64,000 bases of DNA from Hyphomicrobiales bacterium (lineage in GTDB: Bacteria; Pseudomonadota; Alphaproteobacteria; Rhodospirillales; JACKKN01), in contig JACKKN010000015.1 of the NCBI GenBank assembly GCA_024236415.1, positions 1 to 64,000 of the forward strand, given 5' to 3'. The position numbers and the translations under genes were made by a program. The first letter of the stretch is position 1. Each line of letters starts with the position of its first letter. Under the pieces are notes generated by a model that had not been told where the DNA came from, made no database searches, and saw nothing but the letters and a program-made list of their open reading frames with translations. Shown here piece by piece: positions 8,763 through 17,619 of this stretch.

Positions 8763-9014
8763 CTAATCGACCGATTTCTTGTCAGCGGTGGTGTTGTGGA
8801 GGTGCTGCTCGGCATAGGCCCGCAAATCGGCGCGGCGGTACTTGACCGCCCGAGCGCTGAGCTTCACATAGCGCGGGCCGGTGCCGCGGTAGCGGTAGGC
8901 CTGCATGGTGCGCGCCTTGAAGCCGAGGAACCGGGCGGCCTCGACTTCGTCGATCAGCTCGTACCAAAAGGCGGCATCGCCCTCGGCGTGAATGATTTCG
9001 TCGTTGGGGGGCAT
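8763..9014 (-). CDS. AlpA/excisionase-like helix-turn-helix protein
   Basis: This 83-residue small DNA-binding protein has a MerR/AlpA-like fold: VEAARFLGFKARTMQAYRYR, then GPRYVKLSARAVKYRRADLRAY. This matches the HTH plus wing of excisionase-type proteins, which control integrase expression and excision in integrative elements. The frame extends to 9083, but the ATG at 9014 is preceded by GGAG at good spacing and gives the expected length. It lies between the integrase side and the replication operon, followed by a terminator. Confidence 0.8.
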   Translation of the reverse strand: MPPNDEIIHAEGDAAFWYELIDEVEAARFLGFKARTMQAYRYRGTGPRYVKLSARAVKYRRADLRAYAEQHLHNTTADKKSVD

Positions 9015-9083
9015 GGAGTTGCTCCAATTTGTTTCGATGGAGCAACTATGGACAGGACCAAGGAAATCCGATCCTGGACGCAA

Positions 9084-9653
9084 TTACGGTTTTTGGGGCA
9101 TTTGCGTCCTTAATCGAAATTCTTCAATGGCCTCACGCAGTGCTCGTTCCGGGACGGTCAATCCGGCTGGCTCCAGACACACGCGGACGAAGTGCGGAAA
9201 CTCGCCAGACTCAGATCCGAAGTCTTCTCGATAGTGACGGGAGGGCATTTTTCCCGTTTTGTTGTGCCAGAGTTCGGCAAGCTCGAGAACCAGCCAAGAC
9301 CAGTGTTTGGTCTCGGGATTTGGTCTGCGGCCTGGGCCTGTTTTCTTGTCGCTTTCAATCATACGCAAAAAAAATTGAAGTTCGTGGCGCAAATTCGGAA
9401 TAAACTCATCTAAGTGACGGGACTGTTTATCTTCTAAAACACTCAATATTACTTTGATATTCTTAGGTAAATCGAGATATTTTTCAAACAGCCAGCCATC
9501 AACAGGGTGTTTTTTTATATTCTCGACCGCACCTCCGGCGAGGCCAACGAACAACTCAATCAGGTCAATGACCTCAGTATCGAATTCACCACCGGCGGCC
9601 AACAATACGCCACCGATACGGGTCCGCTCCTCTTCAGTATAATCAAGCTTCAT
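9084..9653 (-). CDS. Hypothetical protein, AT-richer than its neighbours
   Basis: This 189-residue soluble protein has no family I recognise. The N-terminal 95 residues are acidic and helical (for example LIELFVGLAGGAVENIKKHP), and the C-terminal half is basic (KKTGPGRRPNPETKHWSWL). The gene is visibly richer in A and T than its surroundings, which suggests separate acquisition. A strong GGAGG lies 6 bases before the ATG. It sits between the integrase and the AlpA-like regulator, a place where cargo or recombination accessory genes are often found. Confidence 0.65.
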   Translation of the reverse strand: MKLDYTEEERTRIGGVLLAAGGEFDTEVIDLIELFVGLAGGAVENIKKHPVDGWLFEKYLDLPKNIKVILSVLEDKQSRHLDEFIPNLRHELQFFLRMIESDKKTGPGRRPNPETKHWSWLVLELAELWHNKTGKMPSRHYREDFGSESGEFPHFVRVCLEPAGLTVPERALREAIEEFRLRTQMPQKP

Positions 9654-9758
9654 GGGGCGCCTCCTACACGGCGCAGCCTACGAAGGGGATCGGAGCAGCG
9701 GCCCAGCGTAGGGACCGGGAGTTTCGACTCGCGACGTCTAGCCGCTCCGAACTCAAAC

Positions 9759-11156
9759 CTAGCCGGCAGCTTCCGGGAAGTCGACGACCTCGGCCGGACC
9801 TGCCTTCCCAGAACGCTCCATCACGCGGCGTCCGTGTTCCTCCATCGCCTGCCGCGCTGGGTCGGCCCCCAGGCGGGCATAGATCAACGTGGTCGAGATG
9901 TTCGCGTGGCGCAGTCCATCGCGGATGACCTGCAGGTCCGTCCCCGCCTGAGCCATCCAGGAACCCACGGATCTCCGCAGGTCGTGGAGGCGGAAATCTA
10001 GAAGGCCCGGGCGAACCTCGATACCGTCAGCCTCTGCCGCGGCCTGAATTTCCGCGATTCGCGGTCGTCGCCCCAACTCTCTTGTCAGGCGCTTGATAAA
10101 CACCGCGAGTTTGGGGTCGTTCGCCCACAACTTGAGCGTCGTGGCATCTCGGACCCGGTACCAAATCTTGTCCAAGCCGATGAGATGCTGGCTCTTTTTC
10201 TCGCCGGCGAAAATGTGCGGATTCCCCTCGGTCTTGGGCACCGCCTGCAAAATCGCCATCGCTGCACCTGACAGCGGCACAATCTGCTCCTCGCCGGACT
10301 TGGTGTCGGGCAAGCGGATCATGGCAGCATTCCAGTCGATCCAGACCCACTTAGCCGAAACCAATTCGGACTTCCGCATGCCAGTCAACAGCAGCAGCCA
10401 GATGACGGCGCGCCCCATGAGATTCGCTTCAGCATCGATGGCGCCAACCAGCGCCGCCCACTCCTCGGGCCTCAAGAACCGCTTCCGCTTCACTTCCTTG
10501 TTCCGGGCAATTCCTTCCGCCGGATTCTGTTTTGTCCCGTCCTCGAAGCCCGTGAACTCCCAGATACGTGCGAGGTTGAACATCTTGCGCAACACCTCGA
10601 TCGTACGGTTGGCCTCGTAAGCCGCTCCGCCGCGACGGCGACGTGCTGGATCGATCGCGCCGCGGCGTGTGATTGCCACGTGCAGGTCAACGATCTCACC
10701 CCTCGAAATCGACGCCGCCGGCCGCGACCGCCATTGCCTCGGGATGTACAGATCGAACCGCTGCTCATCCTTGCGCCAAGTCTTCTTGCGCATCTTGGCG
10801 TGGCGTTCGATATAGGCGTCCATCAGATCTCCGAAGCTTTCCCCCAGGCGGGCCTTCTCCCTCGCCGCGAGCGGATCCTCACCCTCCCCGATCTGAACCT
10901 TCAGAGCCCGCGCCCGTTTTCGGGCTTTGTCCAAGGTCCAGGGGCCGCATTCTCCAATTTGGATCAGCTTCCGACGCCCTTGGTGCCAGTACTGGACAAC
11001 GTAGACCTTACGACCCTTCGGGGACCTGTCCGTCGGCGGGAAAACGCGCACACCAAACCCCTTCTCGGAAACGTCCCAACGGATATCACGGCTGCGGCCA
11101 TCCCCCTGGTAGGAAAACGCCTGAATCGTCGTTTTCGTCAGTTTGACTGTTGACAT
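9759..11156 (-). CDS. Tyrosine recombinase / integrase
   Basis: This 465-residue site-specific recombinase of the P4-like type would integrate and excise the element at tRNA-Asn. The N-terminal DUF4102-like part (about 1-100) and a SAM-like core-binding domain (about 105-200) precede the catalytic domain. Visible catalytic residues are Arg261 (TGMRKSEL), Lys286 (DTKSGEE), His391 and Arg394 (LHDLRRS), His417 (LRHANIS) and the nucleophile Tyr426 (TLIYARLG). About 40 extra residues (343-383) separate the Lys from the HxxR box. A GGGAGGGG sequence precedes the ATG. It reads away from the attachment site 180 bp behind it. Confidence 0.95.
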   Translation of the reverse strand: MSTVKLTKTTIQAFSYQGDGRSRDIRWDVSEKGFGVRVFPPTDRSPKGRKVYVVQYWHQGRRKLIQIGECGPWTLDKARKRARALKVQIGEGEDPLAAREKARLGESFGDLMDAYIERHAKMRKKTWRKDEQRFDLYIPRQWRSRPAASISRGEIVDLHVAITRRGAIDPARRRRGGAAYEANRTIEVLRKMFNLARIWEFTGFEDGTKQNPAEGIARNKEVKRKRFLRPEEWAALVGAIDAEANLMGRAVIWLLLLTGMRKSELVSAKWVWIDWNAAMIRLPDTKSGEEQIVPLSGAAMAILQAVPKTEGNPHIFAGEKKSQHLIGLDKIWYRVRDATTLKLWANDPKLAVFIKRLTRELGRRPRIAEIQAAAEADGIEVRPGLLDFRLHDLRRSVGSWMAQAGTDLQVIRDGLRHANISTTLIYARLGADPARQAMEEHGRRVMERSGKAGPAEVVDFPEAAG

Positions 11157-11213
11157 GATTCCCCTCCCTACAGGGTCGATCTACTGGGAGAGCACACCAA
11201 GTCGCGACCGGCA

Positions 11214-11253
11214 CAGTCTCCGAACAGTCTCCATTGTAGGGCGTGCAGTCTCC
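11214..11253. repeat. Three phased CAGTCTCC repeats, likely integrase arm sites
   Basis: CAGTCTCC occurs at 11214-11221, 11225-11232 and 11246-11253, all in the same direction. The spacings are 11 and 21 bases, close to one and two helical turns. They lie between the integrase gene and the tRNA fragment, where arm-type binding sites are expected. An inverted repeat ATCGAA/TTCGAT follows at 11261-11277. Confidence 0.6.
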
Positions 11254-11339
11254 GCAGTACATCGAAATCAATTCGATATTAACTTTTTGATTATAGTAAT
11301 ATAATGCAGCTCTGAAGAACTCCATGTGAGCTCTCATAA

Positions 11340-11388
11340 GCGGCTGTTAACCGCCTTGTCGCAGGTTCGAGTCCTGCCGCCGGAGCCA
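11340..11388 (+). other. Attachment site: 3' half of a tRNA-Asn gene
   Basis: The sequence contains the anticodon loop CTGTTAA (anticodon GTT, 11346-11348), a 4-bp anticodon stem, a 5-base variable loop, a perfect T arm (GCAGG/CCTGC around TTCGAGT), the acceptor strand CGCCGGA, discriminator G and encoded CCA (11386-11388). Upstream of 11340 the sequence does not fold into a D arm or acceptor strand, so this is not a working tRNA. It is the crossover copy left at the far end of an element inserted into the tRNA 3' end. Confidence 0.88.
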
Positions 11389-11396
11389 ATCAAAGC

Positions 11397-11431
11397 AAGG
11401 CCCCAGCCGACCATCGGCTGGGGCCTTCGCC
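11397..11431 (+). terminator. Hairpin terminator behind the tRNA fragment
   Basis: A 13-bp perfect stem (11397-11409 with 11415-11427) with a 5-base loop lies 9 bases after the CCA. It is probably the native terminator of the interrupted tRNA-Asn gene. The T-tract is poor. Confidence 0.7.
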
Positions 11432-11480
11432 GTTCCGGCGCCGGACGCCGTCCCATCCCTTCGCTCATCCCCGCTCCATG

Positions 11481-11488
11481 GCAATTGC
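11481..11488. promoter_or_regulatory. GCAATTGC operator box before the SorC-type regulator
   Basis: This is a perfect palindromic octamer in the leader of the regulator gene, identical to two boxes in front of smoE. It suggests autoregulation. The assignment is inferred from position and repetition. Confidence 0.5.
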
Positions 11489-11554
11489 TTGATTGATGGG
11501 CAAATGCCTAATAGGTTACGGGCCTTGTCGAAACCGCAGCGACCGCCGCCGACC

Positions 11555-12508
11555 ATGCCACGGGACCCGAAATCCGACCGCCTCCGCCTGGACGACGCCG
11601 CCCGGGCCGGGTGGCTCTATTACGTGGCCCAGAACACCCAGGACGAGATCGCCGCCAAGATGAACATCTCGCGCCAGTCGGCGCAGCGGCTGGTGGCCCT
11701 GGCCATGCGCGAGCGGCTGGTGAAGTTCCGCCTGGACCACCCCATCGCCCGCTGCATGGAGCTGGCCCAGGCCATCCGGGACCGCCACGGCCTGTCCTTT
11801 TGCGAGGTGACCCTGGTCGACCCCACGTCCGACAATCCGGCCCTGGGAATCGCCGAGGTGGCGGCGGCCGAGATGGAGAAGTACCTGAAGTCCGAGCCGC
11901 CCATTGTCATGGCCCTGGGCACCGGGCGCGAGATCCGCGGCGCCGTGGACCAGGTGTCGCGCATGACCTGCCCGCAGCACAAGATCGTGTCCCTGGTCGG
12001 CAGCCTGGCGCCCGACGGCTCGGCCAACGTCAACGACCCGATCACGGTCATCGGCGACGCCACCGGGGCGCCGCGCCATCCGCTGGCGGTGCCAGTGGTG
12101 GCGACCTCGAAGGAGGAGCGCGACATCATCTGCGCCCAGATTCCCATCCGCCGCAACATCGCCCTGGCCCAGTCGGCGGACGTGGCCTTCGTCGGCATCG
12201 GCGAGCTGAACGACGCCCCGCCCCTGCTGACCGACGGCTTCATCACCCGCCGCGAGTTGCAGGAGCTGCAGGCGGCCGGCGCCGCCGGCGAGATCCTGGG
12301 CTGGGTGTTCGACGACCGCGGCCGGCTGCTGCACGGCCTGACCAACGACCGGGTGGCCAGCGTGCCGCTGTCGCCAACCCCGGCGCGGCCGTTCATCGGC
12401 GTCGCCCGGGGGCCCAACAAGCTGCGCGCCATCCGCGCCGCCCTGGCCGGGCGATGGGTTTCGGGCCTGATCACCGACGAAACCACGGCGGCGGCCCTGA
12501 CCGCCTGA
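11555..12508 (+). CDS. SorC-family polyol-responsive transcriptional regulator
   Basis: This 317-residue regulator has an N-terminal helix-turn-helix (AGWLYYVAQNTQDEIAAKMN, then ISRQSAQRLVALAMRERLV) and a C-terminal sugar-phosphate-binding SorC domain (VMALGTGREIRGAVDQV, later DVAFVGIGELN and GEILGWVFDDRG). SorC proteins respond to the substrate or phosphorylated product of the operon they control. The ATG at 11555 gives the usual family length; upstream starts at 11504 or 11489 are possible. It lies directly before the polyol operon in the same direction, so control of that operon, and of itself through the GCAATTGC boxes, is likely. Confidence 0.88.
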   Translation: MPRDPKSDRLRLDDAARAGWLYYVAQNTQDEIAAKMNISRQSAQRLVALAMRERLVKFRLDHPIARCMELAQAIRDRHGLSFCEVTLVDPTSDNPALGIAEVAAAEMEKYLKSEPPIVMALGTGREIRGAVDQVSRMTCPQHKIVSLVGSLAPDGSANVNDPITVIGDATGAPRHPLAVPVVATSKEERDIICAQIPIRRNIALAQSADVAFVGIGELNDAPPLLTDGFITRRELQELQAAGAAGEILGWVFDDRGRLLHGLTNDRVASVPLSPTPARPFIGVARGPNKLRAIRAALAGRWVSGLITDETTAAALTA

Positions 12509-12551
12509 GCCCTCCCCCACGCCCCATCCAACCTGTTGTTTTTGAAATGGA

Positions 12552-12661
12552 TTAATTGCCCACACCCAGGGCAATTGCGCATTTTCTTGCGTTCCGGGGC
12601 AAATTTCTTTTGACTCCGACCGTTTCATATCGAATAATTACTCAAAAGATAAGCAATTGCT
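12552..12661 (+). promoter_or_regulatory. Operator region of the polyol operon
   Basis: The 177-bp gap before smoE is AT-rich. It holds two perfect GCAATTGC octamers (12571-12578 and 12653-12660) and a half-similar TTAATTGCC at 12552-12560. The second octamer is centred in the 10-bp palindrome AGCAATTGCT and lies 25 bases before the start codon, where bound regulator could block or assist transcription. No clear -35/-10 pair can be assigned. Confidence 0.55.
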
Positions 12662-12685
12662 CAACTTTGCGTAACGGAGGAAGAC

Positions 12686-13996
12686 GTGAAAATTTTCAAT
12701 CGCTTACTGGCCGGAGTCGCGGTCCTGTCCCTGACCGCCACGGCCGCGCTGGCCGAGAAGCTGACCATCGCCACGGTCAACAACGGCGACATGATCCGCA
12801 TGCAGAAGCTGTCGGGCGACTTCACCGCCCACAACCCCGGCATCGAGCTGGAGTGGGTGACGCTGGAAGAGAACGTCCTGCGCCAGCGGGTGACCACCGA
12901 CATCGCCACCAAGGGCGGCCAGTACGACATCATGACCATCGGCACCTACGAGGTTCCGATCTGGGGCAAGAAGGGCTGGCTGGTTTCCCTCAACGACCTG
13001 CCCGCCTCCTACGACGCGGACGACATCCTGCCGGCCATCCGCGGCGGCCTGACCGTGGACGGCAAGATGTACGCGGCGCCGTTCTATGGCGAGAGCTCCA
13101 TGGTCATGTACCGCACCGACCTGATGCAGAAGGCCGGCCTGACCATGCCCAAGGCGCCGACCTGGGACTTCATCGCCAAGGCCGCCGAGGCCATGACCGA
13201 CAAGAAGGCCGAGGTCTTTGGCATCTGCCTGCGCGGCAAGGCCGGCTGGGGCGAGAACATGGCCTTCCTGACCGCCACCGCCAACTCCTTCGGCGCCAAG
13301 TGGTTCGACATGAAGTGGAAGCCCCAGTTCGACACCGCGCCGTGGAAGAAGACCCTGACCTTCTACCTGGACATGATGAACAAGTCGGGCCCTCCGGGGG
13401 CGTCGTCCAACGGCTTTAACGAGAACCTGGCCCTGTTCCAGTCCGGCAAGTGCGGCATGTGGATCGACGCCACCGTCGCCGCCTCGTTCGTGACCGATGC
13501 CAAGAACAGCACCGTGGCCGACAAAGTCGGCTTCGCCCTGGCGCCCGACACCGGCCTGGGCAAGCGCGGCAACTGGCTGTGGGCCTGGTCCCTGGCCGTT
13601 CCCGCCGGCTCGAAGAAGGTGGACGCCGCCAAGAAGTTCATCGCCTGGGCCACGTCCAAGGAATACCTGGCCCTGGTCGCCGACAAGGAAGGCTGGGCCA
13701 ACGTGCCGCCGGGAACGCGCAAGTCCCTGTACGCCAACCCCGAGTACGCCAAGGTGCCGTTCGCCCAGATGACCCTGGACAGCATCAACTCGGCCGACCC
13801 GACCAACCCGACCGTCGACAAGGTGCCCTACGTGGGTGTCCAGTTCGTCGCCATCCCCGAGTTCCAGGGGATCGCCACGGCCGTCGGTCAGCAGTTCTCG
13901 GCCGCCCTGGCCGGCACCATCACCGCCGACCAGGCCCTGAAGAACGCCCAGATGCTCACCGATCGCGCCATGCGAAAGGCGCGGTACTACAAGTAG
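12686..13996 (+). CDS. smoE: Polyol ABC transporter, substrate-binding protein
   Basis: This 436-residue periplasmic solute-binding protein matches the sorbitol/mannitol importer type. A GTG start follows GGAGG at good spacing. Residues 1-23 are a signal peptide ending ALA before Glu24. The mature protein has the family-1 binding-protein features KLSGDFTAHNPGIELEWVTL and YDIMTIGTYEVPIWGKKGWL, plus the lobe segment SGKCGMWIDATVAASF. It delivers the polyol to the SmoF/SmoG permease. It is the first gene of the operon, and a strong RNA hairpin follows it, which may raise its level over that of the membrane genes. Confidence 0.9.
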   Translation: MKIFNRLLAGVAVLSLTATAALAEKLTIATVNNGDMIRMQKLSGDFTAHNPGIELEWVTLEENVLRQRVTTDIATKGGQYDIMTIGTYEVPIWGKKGWLVSLNDLPASYDADDILPAIRGGLTVDGKMYAAPFYGESSMVMYRTDLMQKAGLTMPKAPTWDFIAKAAEAMTDKKAEVFGICLRGKAGWGENMAFLTATANSFGAKWFDMKWKPQFDTAPWKKTLTFYLDMMNKSGPPGASSNGFNENLALFQSGKCGMWIDATVAASFVTDAKNSTVADKVGFALAPDTGLGKRGNWLWAWSLAVPAGSKKVDAAKKFIAWATSKEYLALVADKEGWANVPPGTRKSLYANPEYAKVPFAQMTLDSINSADPTNPTVDKVPYVGVQFVAIPEFQGIATAVGQQFSAALAGTITADQALKNAQMLTDRAMRKARYYK

Positions 13997-14016
13997 CCTC
14001 TCCGCGCGCCTCCGTG

Positions 14017-14050
14017 GCGGGGGCCGGCCGCCGGCCGGCCGGCCCCCCGC
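14017..14050 (+). other. GC-rich hairpin between smoE and smoF
   Basis: GCGGGGGCCGGCC (14017-14029) pairs with 14037-14050 with one bulged C. There is no T-run. Such hairpins after binding-protein genes often protect the upstream mRNA. The role is inferred. Confidence 0.6.
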
Positions 14051-14089
14051 TTCCCCGTCACCGACCCCCTGTCGATCGGAGTGCATGCC

Positions 14090-14962
14090 ATGGCCACCGA
14101 CCACTCGCGCCTTGCCGGGCGATTCATGATCTCGCCGGCCGTCCTGTTGCTGCTGGGCTGGATGATCGTGCCGCTATCCATGACGATCTACTTCTCCTTC
14201 CTCAACTACAACCTGCTGTCGCCGGGGATGGAGGAGTTCATCGGCCTCACCAACTACGAATTCTTCCTCACCGACCCCGCCTTCTTCGACGCCCTGGGCA
14301 ACACCCTGCTGCTGGTGGGCGGCGTGCTGGTGATCACCATCATCGGCGGCGTCGGCCTGGCGCTGCTGCTGGACCAGCCCATGTGGGGCCAGGGCATCGT
14401 CCGCATCCTGGTGATCGCGCCGTTCTTCGTCATGCCCACGGTCTCGGCCCTGGTGTGGAAGAACATGTTCATGAACCCGGTCAACGGGCTGTTCGCCCAC
14501 GCCGCCAAGTTCATGGGGCTGGAACCCTTCGATTTCCTGGCCCACGCGCCGCTGTTCTCCATCATCCTGATCGTGGCCTGGCAGTGGCTGCCCTTCGCCA
14601 CCCTGATCCTGCTGACGGCCCTGCAGTCGCTGGACAAGGAGCAGCTCGAGGCGGCCAAGATGGACGGCGCGCGCAAGTTCCGCCGCTTCTACTACATCGT
14701 GCTGCCGCACCTGGCGCGGGCGATCACCGTGGTGATCCTGATCCAGACCATTTTCCTGCTGTCCGTGTTCGCCGAGATTCTGGTCACCACCAACGGCGGC
14801 CCGGGCACCGCGTCCACCAACATCACCTACCTGGTGTACCTGCAGTCCCTGCTGCAGTTCGACGTGGGCAGCGGTTCGGCGGGCGGCATCGTCGCCGTCG
14901 TCCTGGCCAACATCGTCGCGTTCTTCCTGATGCGCATGATCGGCAAGAACCTGGAGGCCTGA
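14090..14962 (+). CDS. smoF: Polyol ABC transporter permease
   Basis: This is a 290-residue inner-membrane permease (MalF type) with six predicted membrane segments; the first is ISPAVLLLLGWMIVPLSMTI. The EAA loop (LEAAKMDGARKFRRFYYIVL near residue 185) contacts the ATPase. The ATG at 14090 is preferred over an in-frame GTG nine bases upstream because CGGAG is better spaced from it. The next gene starts 3 bases after its stop. Confidence 0.9.
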   Translation: MATDHSRLAGRFMISPAVLLLLGWMIVPLSMTIYFSFLNYNLLSPGMEEFIGLTNYEFFLTDPAFFDALGNTLLLVGGVLVITIIGGVGLALLLDQPMWGQGIVRILVIAPFFVMPTVSALVWKNMFMNPVNGLFAHAAKFMGLEPFDFLAHAPLFSIILIVAWQWLPFATLILLTALQSLDKEQLEAAKMDGARKFRRFYYIVLPHLARAITVVILIQTIFLLSVFAEILVTTNGGPGTASTNITYLVYLQSLLQFDVGSGSAGGIVAVVLANIVAFFLMRMIGKNLEA

Positions 14963-14965
14963 GCC

Positions 14966-15796
14966 ATGGCACGCAAATCGTTCAACATGAACAAGGTCTA
15001 CTTCACGGTGGCCGCCTGGGCCGTCGGCCTGCTGATCTTCTTCCCGATCCTGTGGACCATCCTGACCAGCTTCAAGACCGAGGCCGAGGCCATCGCCTCG
15101 CCGCCCCTGTTCCTGGGCTTCGACTGGACCCTGGAGAACTACGCCGAGGTGCAGGAGCGGTCGGACTACTTCCGTCACTTCTGGAACTCGGTGGTGATCT
15201 CGCTGGGCTCGACCCTGGTCGGCCTGCTGATCGCCATCCCCGCCGCCTGGTCCATGGCCTTCGTGCCGGGCCGGCGCACCAAGGACGTGCTGATGTGGAT
15301 GCTGTCCACCAAGATGCTGCCGCCCGTCGGCGTGCTGGTGCCCATCTACCTGATCTTCCGCGACACCGGGCTGCTGGACACGCGCACGGGGCTGGTCATC
15401 GTCCTGACGCTGATCAACCTGCCGATCATCGTCTGGATGCTGTACACCTACTTCAAGGAGATCCCCGGCGAGATCCTGGAGGCGGCGCGCATGGACGGCG
15501 CCGGGCTGTGGTCCGAGATCGTCCACGTCCTGACCCCCATGGCGGTGCCGGGCATCGCCTCGACCCTGCTGCTGAACATCATCCTGGCCTGGAACGAGGC
15601 GTTCTGGACCCTCAACCTGACGGCCGCCACGGCGGCCCCGTTGACGGCCTTCATCGCCAGCTACTCCAGCCCGGAAGGGTTGTTCTACGCCAAACTCTCC
15701 GCCGCCTCGACCATGGCCATCGCGCCCATCCTGGTGATGGGCTGGTTCAGCCAGAAACAGCTTGTGCGCGGCCTGACCTTCGGCGCTGTGAAATAG
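14966..15796 (+). CDS. smoG: Polyol ABC transporter permease, second subunit
   Basis: This 276-residue MalG-type permease has the first membrane segment VYFTVAAWAVGLLIFFPILW and the EAA loop ILEAARMDGAGLWSEIVHVL near residue 175. It pairs with SmoF to form the membrane channel. It is tightly spaced in the operon, 3 bases after smoF and 9 before smoK. The C-terminus (FSQKQLVRGLTFGAVK) is typical of the family. Confidence 0.9.
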   Translation: MARKSFNMNKVYFTVAAWAVGLLIFFPILWTILTSFKTEAEAIASPPLFLGFDWTLENYAEVQERSDYFRHFWNSVVISLGSTLVGLLIAIPAAWSMAFVPGRRTKDVLMWMLSTKMLPPVGVLVPIYLIFRDTGLLDTRTGLVIVLTLINLPIIVWMLYTYFKEIPGEILEAARMDGAGLWSEIVHVLTPMAVPGIASTLLLNIILAWNEAFWTLNLTAATAAPLTAFIASYSSPEGLFYAKLSAASTMAIAPILVMGWFSQKQLVRGLTFGAVK

Positions 15797-15805
15797 GAGC
15801 GGACC

Positions 15806-16803
<998 letters not shown>

Positions 16804-16807
<4 letters not shown>

Positions 16808-17577
16808 GACGCCTGGAGGGCAAGTCCGCCCTGGTCACCGGGGCCGCCCGTGGCATCGGCCTGGCATTCGCCCGCGCCTACGCCGCCGAGGGCGCCCTGG
16901 TGGCCATCGGCGACATCGACGTGGCCCGGGCCGAGGCCAGCGCCGCGGCCATCGGCGCCGGGGCCTACGCCGTGCGCCTGGACGTGACCGACCAGGGGTC
17001 CATCGACCGGGCCATGGGCCAGGTCGAGGCGCAGGCCGGCGGCCTGGACATCCTGGTCAACAACGCCGGCGTGTTCGACATGGCGCCCATCGTCGAGATC
17101 ACCCGCGAAAGCTACCGCCGCGTGTTCGACATCAACGTGGCCGGCACGCTGTTCACCCTGCAGGCCGGCGCGAAGTCCATGATCGCCCGCGGCCGCGGCG
17201 GCAAGATCATCAACATGGCCAGCCAGGCGGGCCGCCGCGGCGAGCCCCTGGTGGCCGTCTACTGCGCGTCCAAGGCGGCGATCATCAGCCTGACGCAGTC
17301 CGCCGGCCTGAACCTGATCAGGCACGGCATCAACGTCAACGCCATCTCGCCCGGCGTGGTCGAGGGCGAGCACTGGGACGGGGTCGACGCCCTGTTCGCC
17401 CGCTACGAGAACCGGCCCCTGGGCGAGAAGAAGCGCCTGGTCGGGGAAGAGGTCCCGTTCGGGCGCATGGGCACGGCCGAGGACCTGGTGGGCATGGCCG
17501 TGTTCCTGGCCAGCGCCGACAGCGACTACGTGGTCGCGCAAACCTACAACGTCGACGGCGGCAACTGGATGAGCTGA
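16804..17577 (+). CDS. smoS: Sorbitol (polyol) dehydrogenase, SDR family
   Basis: This 257-residue short-chain dehydrogenase oxidises a polyol such as sorbitol to the ketose with NAD. The cofactor motif TGAARGIG is at 12-19, NNAG at 85-88, and the catalytic residues are Ser139, Tyr152 and Lys156 (YCASK). GTG at 16804 overlaps the smoK stop and gives the usual length (Rhodobacter SmoS is about 256). The frame is open far upstream only because of GC-rich coding. It would produce fructose from imported sorbitol for the kinases downstream. Confidence 0.92.
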
Positions 17578-17619
17578 GACATGCGCCCGGACACCGCCCA
17601 ACCCAACGAGGCCGACACC

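Larger units (their letters stand above)
1..11388. mobile_element. Right part of an integrated element at tRNA-Asn
   Basis: The right end is a 3' tRNA-Asn fragment at 11340-11388, with no 5' half beside it. A tyrosine integrase (9759-11156) lies next to it, followed inward by an AlpA-like regulator, a Toprim primase and a RepA-like ATPase. This gene set is typical of P4-like satellites and other integrative elements. Plus-strand cargo at 1-5538 is restriction/defence-like. The left end is outside the window; the expected intact tRNA-Asn would lie there, reading towards the element. The extent of the left side is inferred. Confidence 0.8.
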
